Assembly: GCA_009363875.1 (NCBI GenBank)
Contig: CM018683.1
Location: 40,074,804 to 40,138,803, forward strand
Length of the DNA stretch: 64,000 bases
Direction of reading: 5' to 3'
Source of the DNA: Mikania micrantha
Taxonomy: Eukaryota > Streptophyta > Magnoliopsida > Asterales > Asteraceae
A model generated the notes under the pieces. It searched no databases. It saw only the letters and a list, made by a program, of their open reading frames with translations, and had not been told where the DNA came from. A program made the translations under genes and the position numbers. Of this stretch, positions 34,630 through 43,617 are shown one piece after another; position 1 is the first letter of the stretch; every line of letters begins with the position of its first letter.

Positions 34630-34990
34630 ATCACAGGCCCAACAATGTGAATCAAGGCCCAATAAGACCAAGGAAGGTCCAATAGGCCCAACAAGGTCAA
34701 ATCAAGGCCCAATAATACCAATAAAGGCTCAACAAGGCCAATGAAGGCCCAATAAGGTTAATGGAGGCCAACAAGATCAATTAGGGCCAACAAAGTTTAT
34801 GTAGGCCCAACAGAGCCAATGTAGGCCCAATAAGCCAATAGAAGCCCAATAAGGCCCTATAAATTCAAGTAAGGCCCAATGTAAATCAAGGTAGGCCTAG
34901 GGAAAGCCATGGTAGGCCCAGGAAGGCCCAGTGAGGCCCAATTGGATTTAAAGAGCCCAAATGGATTAATTTAGCCCAGTGGTATTCCAA
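34630..34990 (+). promoter_or_regulatory. Array of GGCCCA motifs near the LTR start
   Basis: Eleven GGCCCA and three AGCCCA occurrences in about 360 bp, in a loose AGGCCCAATAAGG-like repeat. The reverse complement, TGGGCC or TGGGCT, is the plant 'site II' element known to bind TCP factors in promoters of growth-related genes. Position near the start of the LTR (U3) fits an enhancer. The 3' LTR has the same array at 43667-44027. Function is inferred. Confidence 0.5.
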
Positions 34991-36170
34991 TTTAACCGTT
35001 TAGTGACAATTCGGGATTTTTAGTGTAACTGTGTTAATTGAAATGTTAAGTTATTGGTCCGGAATGATCTATAAGGGTTAAGAAGTATCAAAAATCAGGT
35101 TTTAAAGTGTTAATTTCAAGGATTAGGCTATAAGTTGTAAAAATACTTGATTTTGACTCTTAAAAGTCAAAATTCGTGTAGAATGCATGAAGGAAATTCG
35201 AAATGTATTAAATTCGGAGTTGTAACTGCGAAATTAGCACCCATAATCATTGTAATAATGATTACAAACCGTTTACATGCGTTTTAATCCATTAGAATTC
35301 GAATTAAATGGAAATAAGCACCCAAGAGTTGTAACCGTAGCTCTTTACAACCAAAACCTCACAATTCGATTTCGATCATCACAATTAGAGTTACAGAAGT
35401 CTTATTCGGCACCCTTAGCATCCTAAACACACAACAATTTCAATCCAGAAGCAGTGATTCGAAGAATTCGAACAAAGGGCGGCCGAACATCAACTCACAA
35501 GTTGATCTCTTTCGATTTGCTATCAAATCAAGTAAGTTTTCGTTCCTAAACTTTCTAAACATGCCGATTAAGTAAACCCATATGTTAATCGCGGATTATA
35601 GCATCAATTGATATGAATCCGAGTTCTAGGGTTTATCATAGAACACGTTTTGGGGATTTCGTATTAAATGGATTTCATATTCAAATTAAACTACATGGTT
35701 AGTTTCAGAAAAGGCCGAACAAGGTTATTCTTATAACAATTTCGATTGATGATAGCAAATTGATGGGGCTCTAGTAACTAGGGTTCTTACTAAAACGGGT
35801 TTGGGGGTTTTGATTGTTAAGTGATTAATAATCGAATTAAATATCATGGGTAGATTCAGAGAGTGTCGATTAAGGTTAATGTTATGCTAATTTCATTTTA
35901 GAACTAAGAATTGGATGAATTCGATGTTAGGGTTCATAAGATGAATATGCTTTTGGGGTTTTTGATGCAAATTGTTACGATTTTTGAAATTGTTTAAACA
36001 GATGGGTTCGGAATTTGTTATTCAATGAAAACCCTATGGGTTGAATGTTAATCGGATTCGAAATCGGGTGTAATTGGAGATGAATTGCTTAGGCTATATT
36101 ATGGAATAGAAGTTGGACTGGAATGGGATTTAAAAGAAATTAATTCTGATAACCATCGCGAAACCCTAGC

Positions 36171-36240
36171 GGGCTGAGATGGTAGACGCGGTGTGTTTGG
36201 TGTTGAGGGTCGCGGGTTCGAGCCCCGGCCCAGCCATTTT
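36171..36240 (+). other. tRNA-like sequence with Pol III boxes inside the LTR
   Basis: A-box-like TGGTAGACGCG (36180-36190), exact B-box GGTTCGAGCCC (36215-36225) and a T-run (ATTTTT) directly after CAGCCA. The ends can pair GGCTG with CAGCC, and the B box sits in a T-arm-like stem (CGGG/CCCG). About 66 bases. I cannot fold a full cloverleaf with an anticodon arm, so it is a tRNA relic or SINE-like head rather than a working tRNA gene. Confidence 0.5.
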
Positions 36241-36405
36241 TGAGTTTTTAAAAATCATTTTGATGTTTTGGTCATAACTTTTTCATACGAACTCCGATTA
36301 AGTCCGTTCAAGTTGCGTTGGAACCGTAACGAGAATACGAACGTGTTAGGATGATAAAATTTATATTTTAGTCCGAACACGAAATCGCGTATAATTACGT
36401 TTAAT

Positions 36406-36507
36406 TAAATAAAATCAAATGTGATTTTATTTAAACGATTTCAAAAGCACGCGTACTTCCGTATGCCTAATTCTCACACTTTAACATACGTGTGTTGACA
36501 CGTATGT
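36406..36507 (+). repeat. Two perfect hairpins in the Gypsy-III LTR
   Basis: First: 36406-36433, arms TAAATAAAATCA and TGATTTTATTTA, loop AATG. Second: 36484-36507, arms ACATACGTGT and ACACGTATGT, loop GTTG, with ACGT cores of the kind bound by bZIP factors. Both are also perfect in the Gypsy-VII LTR at the matching places. Copies in the 3' LTR at 45443-45470 and 45521-45544. Confidence 0.75.
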
Positions 36508-37437
36508 GATTTCAAGCACAAAACGATTATTCGAATAACAATAGGTTATTGTTTAAATCACAGATTTTTCGTAGAGGATTTCTACGCGAGTTCACATATA
36601 CTTGATCATTCTGCGATTATCAAAGGTGCGTACACGGCCCCTTTCTTATTTTAAACTGTTTTGGGGGAGAAAACATGTGCAACAAACTGATTTTTAGATA
36701 CATAACACTTGCATGAGTTATCTGTTTACATTATGTGAAAACATATCAACTTGAAAGTCCTTACACACCTCGAACCGTTTAGTTTGCTGTAATGCAAAGC
36801 GTGGTAGTTAGAAATAGATCTATTAGGTTTGACAAACCTCACCTGGTAGATGGGATCTACGCAGGTGTTTGACTGACCAAACACATTCTTTTACTATTGT
36901 TGTGATAGACAATAGTGGCAAGGCGAAAACATGCTATAGCATGGCAACTAGTCAGCTTCGGTGTCGAACACGTATGTAAATAGTTATATGACTAGCTATC
37001 ATGACTGTGCAAATTGTGATTATGTTATCTACAACTTGTTATTCAAACTGATGTTTTGAACTCTATGATTATTTAAAACCTGTGTTATGCACCAACCATT
37101 GTGTTGACTTGATTTGCATGTTTTCTCAGGACGCTAAGGCGCGCGTAACAGCTGGCATGGACTAGGAAGATAGAGTCTCATGCATTTCTTTCATTTTGAT
37201 TATTTAAATTTGAATATTTAAGTACTTGAATTGTAATGTTTGATTTACAACTGTTTATGGTTTTTAAACGCTTCCGCACTTTTTTGTAAACTCTGGTTAT
37301 TATGTTTGTTTTAAAGACCAACGTATGTTTTTGAAATTCATATAGAGGTCTTCGCTATGTCTAATGATCTGAGATCCTGGTTTGTCACGTTCCCAAACGG
37401 TATGATTCCGTTAGTTGAAATTGGGGGTGTGACAGAT

Positions 37438-37449
37438 TGGTATCAGAGC
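37438..37449 (+). other. Gypsy-III primer-binding site
   Basis: TGGTATCAGAGC three bases after the 5' LTR, matching initiator-Met tRNA. Confidence 0.95.
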
Positions 37450-37617
37450 GATTGGTTATAGCGAACTAGGTTTGCATTTGTAGGCCTAGACTATGACTGT
37501 TAGACATTAGACACACATGTTTACACATACTGCTTAGAAATTACATATGACATTATGTAATTGATTTGCTTACGTATTCCATGGCACTGCACTTACATAT
37601 GATATTATGTAACAGGC

Positions 37618-38298
37618 ATGGCTTCATCATCAGTTCCTTATGTTATCATTGATGATTCTGAGGACGAGGAGCCGATGGTTCCGGCACCACCATCATCACC
37701 ACCACCACCCATTCCATCACCTCCACCATATGAGATGGAGGACTCCGATCCAGAGGAGGATCCGGAGGAAGACCCGGAGGAGGATCCGGAGGAGGATCCA
37801 GACGAGGATCCTGATGAGGATCCAGAGGAGGATCCAGACGAGGATCCAGTTGAGGACCCGGATGAGGATCCGGTGGAGGCACCATGGGTGAATAACCAGG
37901 GACTCTATGCTGCAGGACCATCTACACATCCACCACCCGTACTGGACGTTCCTGAGCCTAAGAGGCAAAGGACGGACGCAGAGGAGATCGCCAAGTTGCG
38001 CGAGGACGTGGATACAGCAGAGGAGAAGCTCTATCAGAGATCCCAGGAGTTATGGGATGCCATTGAGAGGCAGGATGAACTTGCCCATCTAGTTCATGAC
38101 ATGCGGGATGAGATGGTGAACATGATTGGTCGTTTAGAGGAGTCAGAGAACCGAGCCGAGATCTTGGAGGGCAGGATTGAAGCTTTGGAGGATCTAGTGG
38201 TAGTTGAGAATGAGGAACAGGATGAGGACGAGGATGAAGAGGAGGAACCAGCACCAGTTGCTGAGTCCGATCCTGAATCCACTGTCGAGGACGATTGA
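37618..38298 (+). CDS. Gypsy-III leader ORF: acidic coiled-coil protein
   Basis: A 226-residue ORF between primer-binding site and gag, uninterrupted. Start ATG at 37618 follows AACAG and GC, an acceptor-like context. Layout: acidic N-terminus (DDSEDEE), Pro-rich stretch (residues about 21-38), a run of Pro-Glu-Asp/Asp-Pro repeats (about 42-88), a short basic PKRQR near 113, a long predicted coiled coil (about 120-195) and an acidic tail. No known domain. The open frame in a young, intact element argues it is a real protein; the low-complexity repeat could inflate that impression. It could be an accessory factor for particle formation or RNA handling, but this is a guess. Gypsy-IV has two different ORFs at the same place, while Gypsy-II has none. 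Confidence 0.7.
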   Translation: MASSSVPYVIIDDSEDEEPMVPAPPSSPPPPIPSPPPYEMEDSDPEEDPEEDPEEDPEEDPDEDPDEDPEEDPDEDPVEDPDEDPVEAPWVNNQGLYAAGPSTHPPPVLDVPEPKRQRTDAEEIAKLREDVDTAEEKLYQRSQELWDAIERQDELAHLVHDMRDEMVNMIGRLEESENRAEILEGRIEALEDLVVVENEEQDEDEDEEEEPAPVAESDPESTVEDD

Positions 38299-38548
38299 TT
38301 TTCTTTCTTTTATTTCTGTTTTGTTTAAACTTATTAGGAACGGGTTGTGTTCCTACATTAGTAGTTTGAAATTTTGTATTTCATTTCAAAAAGTATTGTA
38401 TTCAAAGAAAGTTTCTATTTATGGAAGAATTATTGTTTGTTTTCAACAACTGTGTTGATTATATTACATGTTGTGTTTGTTGTTTTTACTTACACATGTT
38501 ACATTGGATTTTGACTTCGTGCTAACACTTCTTATAAATAGGAAACTA

Positions 38549-41500
38549 ATGGCTGAGGGAAACGTACATATGACTGTTGCTGAGCTCAACGAGCTAATTA
38601 ACAACAGAGTCGCGGAGGCTATTGCACAGTATGCTCAGACACACAACACAGGGCCACAGGGTCCAGCTGGGGGAGTGATTAACCCACAAGTCTGCACGTT
38701 CAAGATGTTCTTGGACTGCAAACCTCACAACTTCAAAGGGTCGGAGGGAGCCATAGGACTTCTCCGATGGATTGAAAAGGCAGAGTCTGTGTTCGAGATG
38801 TGCAACTGCCCTGATGACAGCAAGGTGAAATTTGCTACTGGAACTTTGGAGGGTCCAGCCCTGACTTGGTGGAACTCCAATGTTCAGACTCTGGGGTTGG
38901 GAGAAGCAAATGCATTGACCTGGAACAACTTCAAAACCTTACTACAAGAGGAGTATTGTCCTCGTAGTGAAATGCAGAAGTTGGAAGAAGAGTATTGGCA
39001 CCTCAAGATGGAGGGGTCAAACATTGAGGAATATACGACCAGATCGCATGAACTGGCCAGACTGCTACCACATATGGCTACTCCAGCCAGTAAGTGGATT
39101 GAAAGGTACATTGGAGGACTAGTGCCTCAGATTCAAGGGTTGGTGACTTCAGCAAATCCCACCACTATCCAACAAGCTGTTCGTTTAGCACATCAGCTTA
39201 CGGATCAGGCAGTGTTGCAAGGGACCCTGCCTAAGCGAACATCTGCTACCAAGGTAGGAGATCACAAGAGAAAATGGGATAGTAGCAACTTCAAGGGCAA
39301 CAACCAACAATCACATCAGCAAAACAGGAAACAAGACTCAAATAAGTCTTATCATGGTTCAAGCAGTGGTCAACAATCATCATCATCGGGGGGCTATATT
39401 GGTAAACACCCCAAGTGCAACAAGTGTGGTTACCATCATGCGGGTAACCAGTGTGACAGAGCTAAGTGCCAGAGGTGTGGCAAGATTGGGCATGCGGCTA
39501 AGGATTGTCGCGGAGAGCTGCAGAACAATAACAACAACCAGAACAATAATCAAAACAACGCGCAGAAAGGTTGTTTTGAGTGCGGCAAGATGGGCCATTT
39601 CAAGAAAGATTGCCCACAACTTAAGAAAGGCGGGGACAACAATGGTAATGGTAATGGTAACGGAGGTGGCAACGGTAATGGCAATGGCACCAACAACAAC
39701 AACAACAACAATAATAACAACAACAACGGTGCTAGAGGCAGGGCGTTCGTGATTGGAGGACGTCAAGCGCGGGAGGATCCCAATATCGTTACGGGTACGT
39801 TCCTCTTAAATAATCACTATGCCTCTATGTTATTTGACACTGGTGCCGACCGGAGTTTTGTATCTAGTTCACTTGCTAAGTCACTAGATGTTAGTCCCAC
39901 TGCCTTAGATAGTCCCTATACTGTGGAGTTAGCGGATGGTAAGTTGATTGTAGTAGAAAACATTTATAAGGGATGTATTCTTGATTTGATGGGTCAGACA
40001 TTAGAGATTGATTTGATGCCTATTGCCTTAGGCAGTTTTGATGTAGTCATTGGCATGGATTGGTTGTCTAAAAACCAGGCTGAAATTGTATGCCATGAAA
40101 AGATTGTTCGTATACCTCTTCCGCAGGGAGAGACATTATATGTACAAGGAGAGAAGAGCAGTACGCCACTGCGTCTCATATCTTGTATGAAAGCACACAA
40201 ATGTCTGCGGAAAGGTCATACGGCAGTTATAGCACTTATAACTGAAAAGCCGGTAGCTGAGAAGAAACTTGAAGATATACCTATAGTTTGTGAGTTTCCG
40301 GAGGTATTTCCAGAAGACTTGCCGGGATTACCGCCTGTGAGACAGGTGGAATTCCGAATCGATCTTACACCAGACGCAGCACCAATAGCTAGGGCGCCTT
40401 ATCGACTTGCACCGTCAGAAATGCAAGAGTTATCCACACAATTGCAAGAATTGTTGGATAAGGGTTTCATACGACCTAGTTTTTCACCATGGGGAGCTCC
40501 AGTATTGTTTGTAAAGAAGAAGGACGGAACTTTTCGTATGTGTATCGATTACCGGGAATTGAACAAGGTTACTATCAAGAACCGGTATCCGTTACCCAGG
40601 ATTGACGATCTGTTCGATCAGTTGCAAGGTTCGAGTTATTACTCGAAGATTGATCTCAGGTCGGGTTATCATCAACTAAGAGTTCAGGAAGAGGATATTC
40701 CAAAGACAGCATTTAGGACGCGCTATGGCCATTATGAGTTCTTGGTCATGCCATTTGGGTTGACAAACGCTCCAGCCGTATTCATGGATCTCATGAATCG
40801 TGTTTGTAAACCTTATCTTGATAAGTTTGTCATTGTTTTCATTGATGACATTCTCATCTATTCAAAGTCTGAGGAGGAACATGTTGAACATCTTCGATTA
40901 CTACTAGAGCTGTTGAAACAGGAACAACTGTACGCTAAGTTCTCGAAATGTGATTTCTGGATGCGAGAAGTACAGTTCTTGGGGCATATAGTTAATGAAA
41001 AGGGTATACATGTTGATCCAGCAAAAATTGAAGCGATTAAGAATTGGGAAGCGCCAAAGACCCCTACCGAGGTACGACAATTCCTTGGTTTGGCGGGTTA
41101 TTATCGACGATTCATTGAGGGTTTCTCAAAGATCGCTCAACCACTTACAGCTCTGACGCACAAAGGAACAAAGTATAACTGGACGGATAAACAGGAAACT
41201 GCATTCCAGTTATTGAAACAGAAACTCTGCAGTGCACCGATTCTGTCATTACCGGAAGGAACGGAAGACTTTGCGGTGTATTGTGACGCATCTGGACAGG
41301 GTTTGGGATGTGTATTAATGCAACGGGATAAAGTGATCGCTTATGCTTCCAGACAACTGAGAACACACGAAAAGAATTACACTACTCATGACTTGGAGTT
41401 AGGAGCAGTGGTTTTTGCTTTGAAGATTTGGAGGCATTACTTGTATGGAACTAAGTGTACTATTTATACTGATCATAAGAGTTTACAACATATCTTTGAT

Positions 41501-43129
41501 CAGAAGGAACTCAATATGAGACAACGACGATGGGTTGAATTGTTGAACGATTATGAGTGTGCGATTAAATATCACCCGGGAAAGGCTAATGTCGTAGCCG
41601 ATGCTTTGAGCAGAAAAGATACAACGGGAACAAGACGGGTTCGCGCACTTATGATGACGATACATACTGACTTACCTGACAAGGTACATAGTGCTCAGAT
41701 TGAGGCTTTGAAAACGGAAAACTTAGTACCGGAATCTTTACGAGGAATGGAAGAACAATTGAATGTTAAACCTGATGGAATTCGTTATTTCATTGATCGA
41801 ATGTGGATACCTTTGTATGGAGGTTTAAGGGAACTCGTGATGGACGAAGCGCACAAGTCCAGATATTCAGTCCATCCGGGATCAGACAAGATGTACCATG
41901 ATTTGAAGGCACTGTATTGGTGGCCTCATATGAAAGCTGATATTGCTAAGTACGTTAGCAAATGTTTGACTTGTTCGAAAGTCAAAGTTGAATATCAGAA
42001 GCCATCTGGTTTACTGCAACAGCCAGAGATACCGATGTGGAAGTGGGAACAGATTTCGATGGATTTCATTACTAAGTTACCCCGTACACCAAGTGGTTGT
42101 GATACGATATGGGTAATTGTCGATCGATTAACGAAATCTGCACACTTCTTAGCGATCAAAGAAACTGATAAGATGGAGAAGTTGACTCGTATTTACATTA
42201 AGGAAGTAGTAGCACGACATGGCGTGCCGATCTCTATCATATCAGATCGAGATGCCCGGTTTACTTCAAATTTTTGGAAATCTCTTCATAAGTCATTGGG
42301 GACTCGCTTGGATATGAGTACCGCTTATCACCCACAGACCGACGGTCAAAGTGAACGTACGATTCAAACGCTCGAGGATATGTTACGAGCTTGTGTAATT
42401 GACTTTGGTGACAGCTGGGAGAATCATTTACCGTTGGTGGAATTCTCTTACAACAATAGTTATCATACAAGTATTCAAGCAGCACCGTTTGAAGCTTTGT
42501 ATGGTCGCAAATGTCGTTCACCAGTTTGCTGGGCTGAAATTGGTGACAGTCAGATAACAGGTCCTGAACTGGTGCACGAAACAACAGAGAAGATAGTTCA
42601 AATCCGAAATCGTATGGCAGCGGCTCGGGATCGACAGAAGAGTTATGCAGACAAACGTCGCAAGCCGTTGGAATTTCAAGTAGGAGACCGAGTTCTTCTA
42701 AAGGTATCACCTTGGAAAGGTGTGATACGATTCGGCAAGCGCGGCAAGCTTAGTCCACGTTACGTAGGACCTTTTGAGATTCTGAAAAGAATTGGTCCGG
42801 TTGCGTACCAACTCAAACTACCGGAAGAACTCAGTGGAGTTCATGATGTTTTTCATGTGTCGAACTTAAAGAAATGTCTTTCTGATGAGACATTGATTGT
42901 ACCGTTGGAAGAAATACAAGTAGATGAACAGCTGCGGTTCATTGAAGAACCGGCGGAAATCATGGATCGAGAGGTCAAACAACTGAAGCAAAGCAAGATT
43001 CCGATAGTCAAAGTCCGATGGAATTCAAGACGGGGTCCTGAATTCACATGGGAACGGGAAGACCAAATGATGAAGAAATATCCTCATCTATTCAAGACAG
43101 CTACTGCTAACACTGAGAGCGCACGTTAA
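38549..43129 (+). CDS. gag-pol: Gypsy-III gag-pol polyprotein, intact
   Basis: A single frame of 1,526 residues makes all core proteins. I start at ATG 38549 (MAEGNVHM), the gag start conserved with Gypsy-II, although the frame is open to 38468. Gag residues about 1-300 (LDCKPHNFKGSEGAIGLLRW); zinc knuckles CQRCGKIGHAAKDC near 306 and CFECGKMGHFKKDC near 340; an Asn/Gly-rich linker; protease FDTGADRS with Asp 430; reverse transcriptase (YRELNKVTIKNRYPLP; FIDDIL with Asp 766-767); RNase H (YCDASGQGLG); integrase with HH-CC zinc motif (HKSRYSVHPGS, CLTCSKVK) and the triad MDFITK, Asp 1233 and Glu 1269, 35 residues apart; GPF module; chromodomain-like tail (about 1476-1515). CTAAC and TAG just upstream (38522-38541) resemble a splice acceptor. 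Confidence 0.97.
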   Translation: MAEGNVHMTVAELNELINNRVAEAIAQYAQTHNTGPQGPAGGVINPQVCTFKMFLDCKPHNFKGSEGAIGLLRWIEKAESVFEMCNCPDDSKVKFATGTLEGPALTWWNSNVQTLGLGEANALTWNNFKTLLQEEYCPRSEMQKLEEEYWHLKMEGSNIEEYTTRSHELARLLPHMATPASKWIERYIGGLVPQIQGLVTSANPTTIQQAVRLAHQLTDQAVLQGTLPKRTSATKVGDHKRKWDSSNFKGNNQQSHQQNRKQDSNKSYHGSSSGQQSSSSGGYIGKHPKCNKCGYHHAGNQCDRAKCQRCGKIGHAAKDCRGELQNNNNNQNNNQNNAQKGCFECGKMGHFKKDCPQLKKGGDNNGNGNGNGGGNGNGNGTNNNNNNNNNNNNGARGRAFVIGGRQAREDPNIVTGTFLLNNHYASMLFDTGADRSFVSSSLAKSLDVSPTALDSPYTVELADGKLIVVENIYKGCILDLMGQTLEIDLMPIALGSFDVVIGMDWLSKNQAEIVCHEKIVRIPLPQGETLYVQGEKSSTPLRLISCMKAHKCLRKGHTAVIALITEKPVAEKKLEDIPIVCEFPEVFPEDLPGLPPVRQVEFRIDLTPDAAPIARAPYRLAPSEMQELSTQLQELLDKGFIRPSFSPWGAPVLFVKKKDGTFRMCIDYRELNKVTIKNRYPLPRIDDLFDQLQGSSYYSKIDLRSGYHQLRVQEEDIPKTAFRTRYGHYEFLVMPFGLTNAPAVFMDLMNRVCKPYLDKFVIVFIDDILIYSKSEEEHVEHLRLLLELLKQEQLYAKFSKCDFWMREVQFLGHIVNEKGIHVDPAKIEAIKNWEAPKTPTEVRQFLGLAGYYRRFIEGFSKIAQPLTALTHKGTKYNWTDKQETAFQLLKQKLCSAPILSLPEGTEDFAVYCDASGQGLGCVLMQRDKVIAYASRQLRTHEKNYTTHDLELGAVVFALKIWRHYLYGTKCTIYTDHKSLQHIFDQKELNMRQRRWVELLNDYECAIKYHPGKANVVADALSRKDTTGTRRVRALMMTIHTDLPDKVHSAQIEALKTENLVPESLRGMEEQLNVKPDGIRYFIDRMWIPLYGGLRELVMDEAHKSRYSVHPGSDKMYHDLKALYWWPHMKADIAKYVSKCLTCSKVKVEYQKPSGLLQQPEIPMWKWEQISMDFITKLPRTPSGCDTIWVIVDRLTKSAHFLAIKETDKMEKLTRIYIKEVVARHGVPISIISDRDARFTSNFWKSLHKSLGTRLDMSTAYHPQTDGQSERTIQTLEDMLRACVIDFGDSWENHLPLVEFSYNNSYHTSIQAAPFEALYGRKCRSPVCWAEIGDSQITGPELVHETTEKIVQIRNRMAAARDRQKSYADKRRKPLEFQVGDRVLLKVSPWKGVIRFGKRGKLSPRYVGPFEILKRIGPVAYQLKLPEELSGVHDVFHVSNLKKCLSDETLIVPLEEIQVDEQLRFIEEPAEIMDREVKQLKQSKIPIVKVRWNSRRGPEFTWEREDQMMKKYPHLFKTATANTESAR

Positions 43130-43617
43130 ATTTCGGGACGAAATTTCCTTCAACAAGGGGATGACGTGATGCTTTCACACATCAACATTGCAAAATTCAA
43201 ACTGTAAGCACAAACATTTTATTTATTCAATTGATTTTGTTACAAAACATTTGTGCTACACTACATTATATTCTATATGTTTTATGTGCTACATTTCATA
43301 TGTTACATGTTATGGTAGTACATACACGATTGGTTACATACATTCTACTATGTGCGGGGTTGCATAGTACACTCACTATATCAAACACAAACAGTCACAG
43401 TTAGGTGAACTAACTAGTGTACACGCAAAACAGTTACATTGAAAGATCACAATTGAGTTGTGATGTTGCAAGCATTAGACTTTGTGTGGGAGTACACACA
43501 AGCACACAGAATGATCAAATCACACTAACACGTACGATTTAAACTCGTAAGTAGTTTCCTAACTACTCCTAACACTTGCTAATTTTCGGGACGAAAATTT
43601 CTTCAACAAGGGGATGA
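43130..43617 (+). other. Gypsy-III 3' untranslated region with two hairpin/polypurine blocks
   Basis: Block one starts 3 bases after the stop codon region: AAATTTCGGGACGAAATTT, then TTCAACAAGGGGATGA (about 43134-43166). Block two, directly at the LTR, has AATTTTCGGGACGAAAATT and the same CAACAAGGGGATGA (about 43582-43617). Between them are 415 bp with no ORF. Block two must be the working polypurine tract because it abuts the LTR. Confidence 0.8.

Larger units (their letters stand above)
34581..37434 (+). repeat. Gypsy-III 5' LTR
   Basis: Starts TGTGACAATTCG and ends GGGGGTGTGACA. It contains, in order: the GGCCCA array, a tRNA-like stretch, two perfect hairpins and an AT-rich tail. Listed separately. 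Host sequence around it is Copia-II. Confidence 0.97.

Noticed and set aside
36171..36240. Functional tRNA gene
   Set aside because: Boxes A and B are good, but no full cloverleaf or anticodon arm can be drawn; kept only as tRNA-like.
39383..39766. 127-codon minus-strand ORF within Gypsy-III gag
   Set aside because: Shadow of the Asn/Gly-rich gag linker; Val/Ile-rich only because of the repeat on the other strand.
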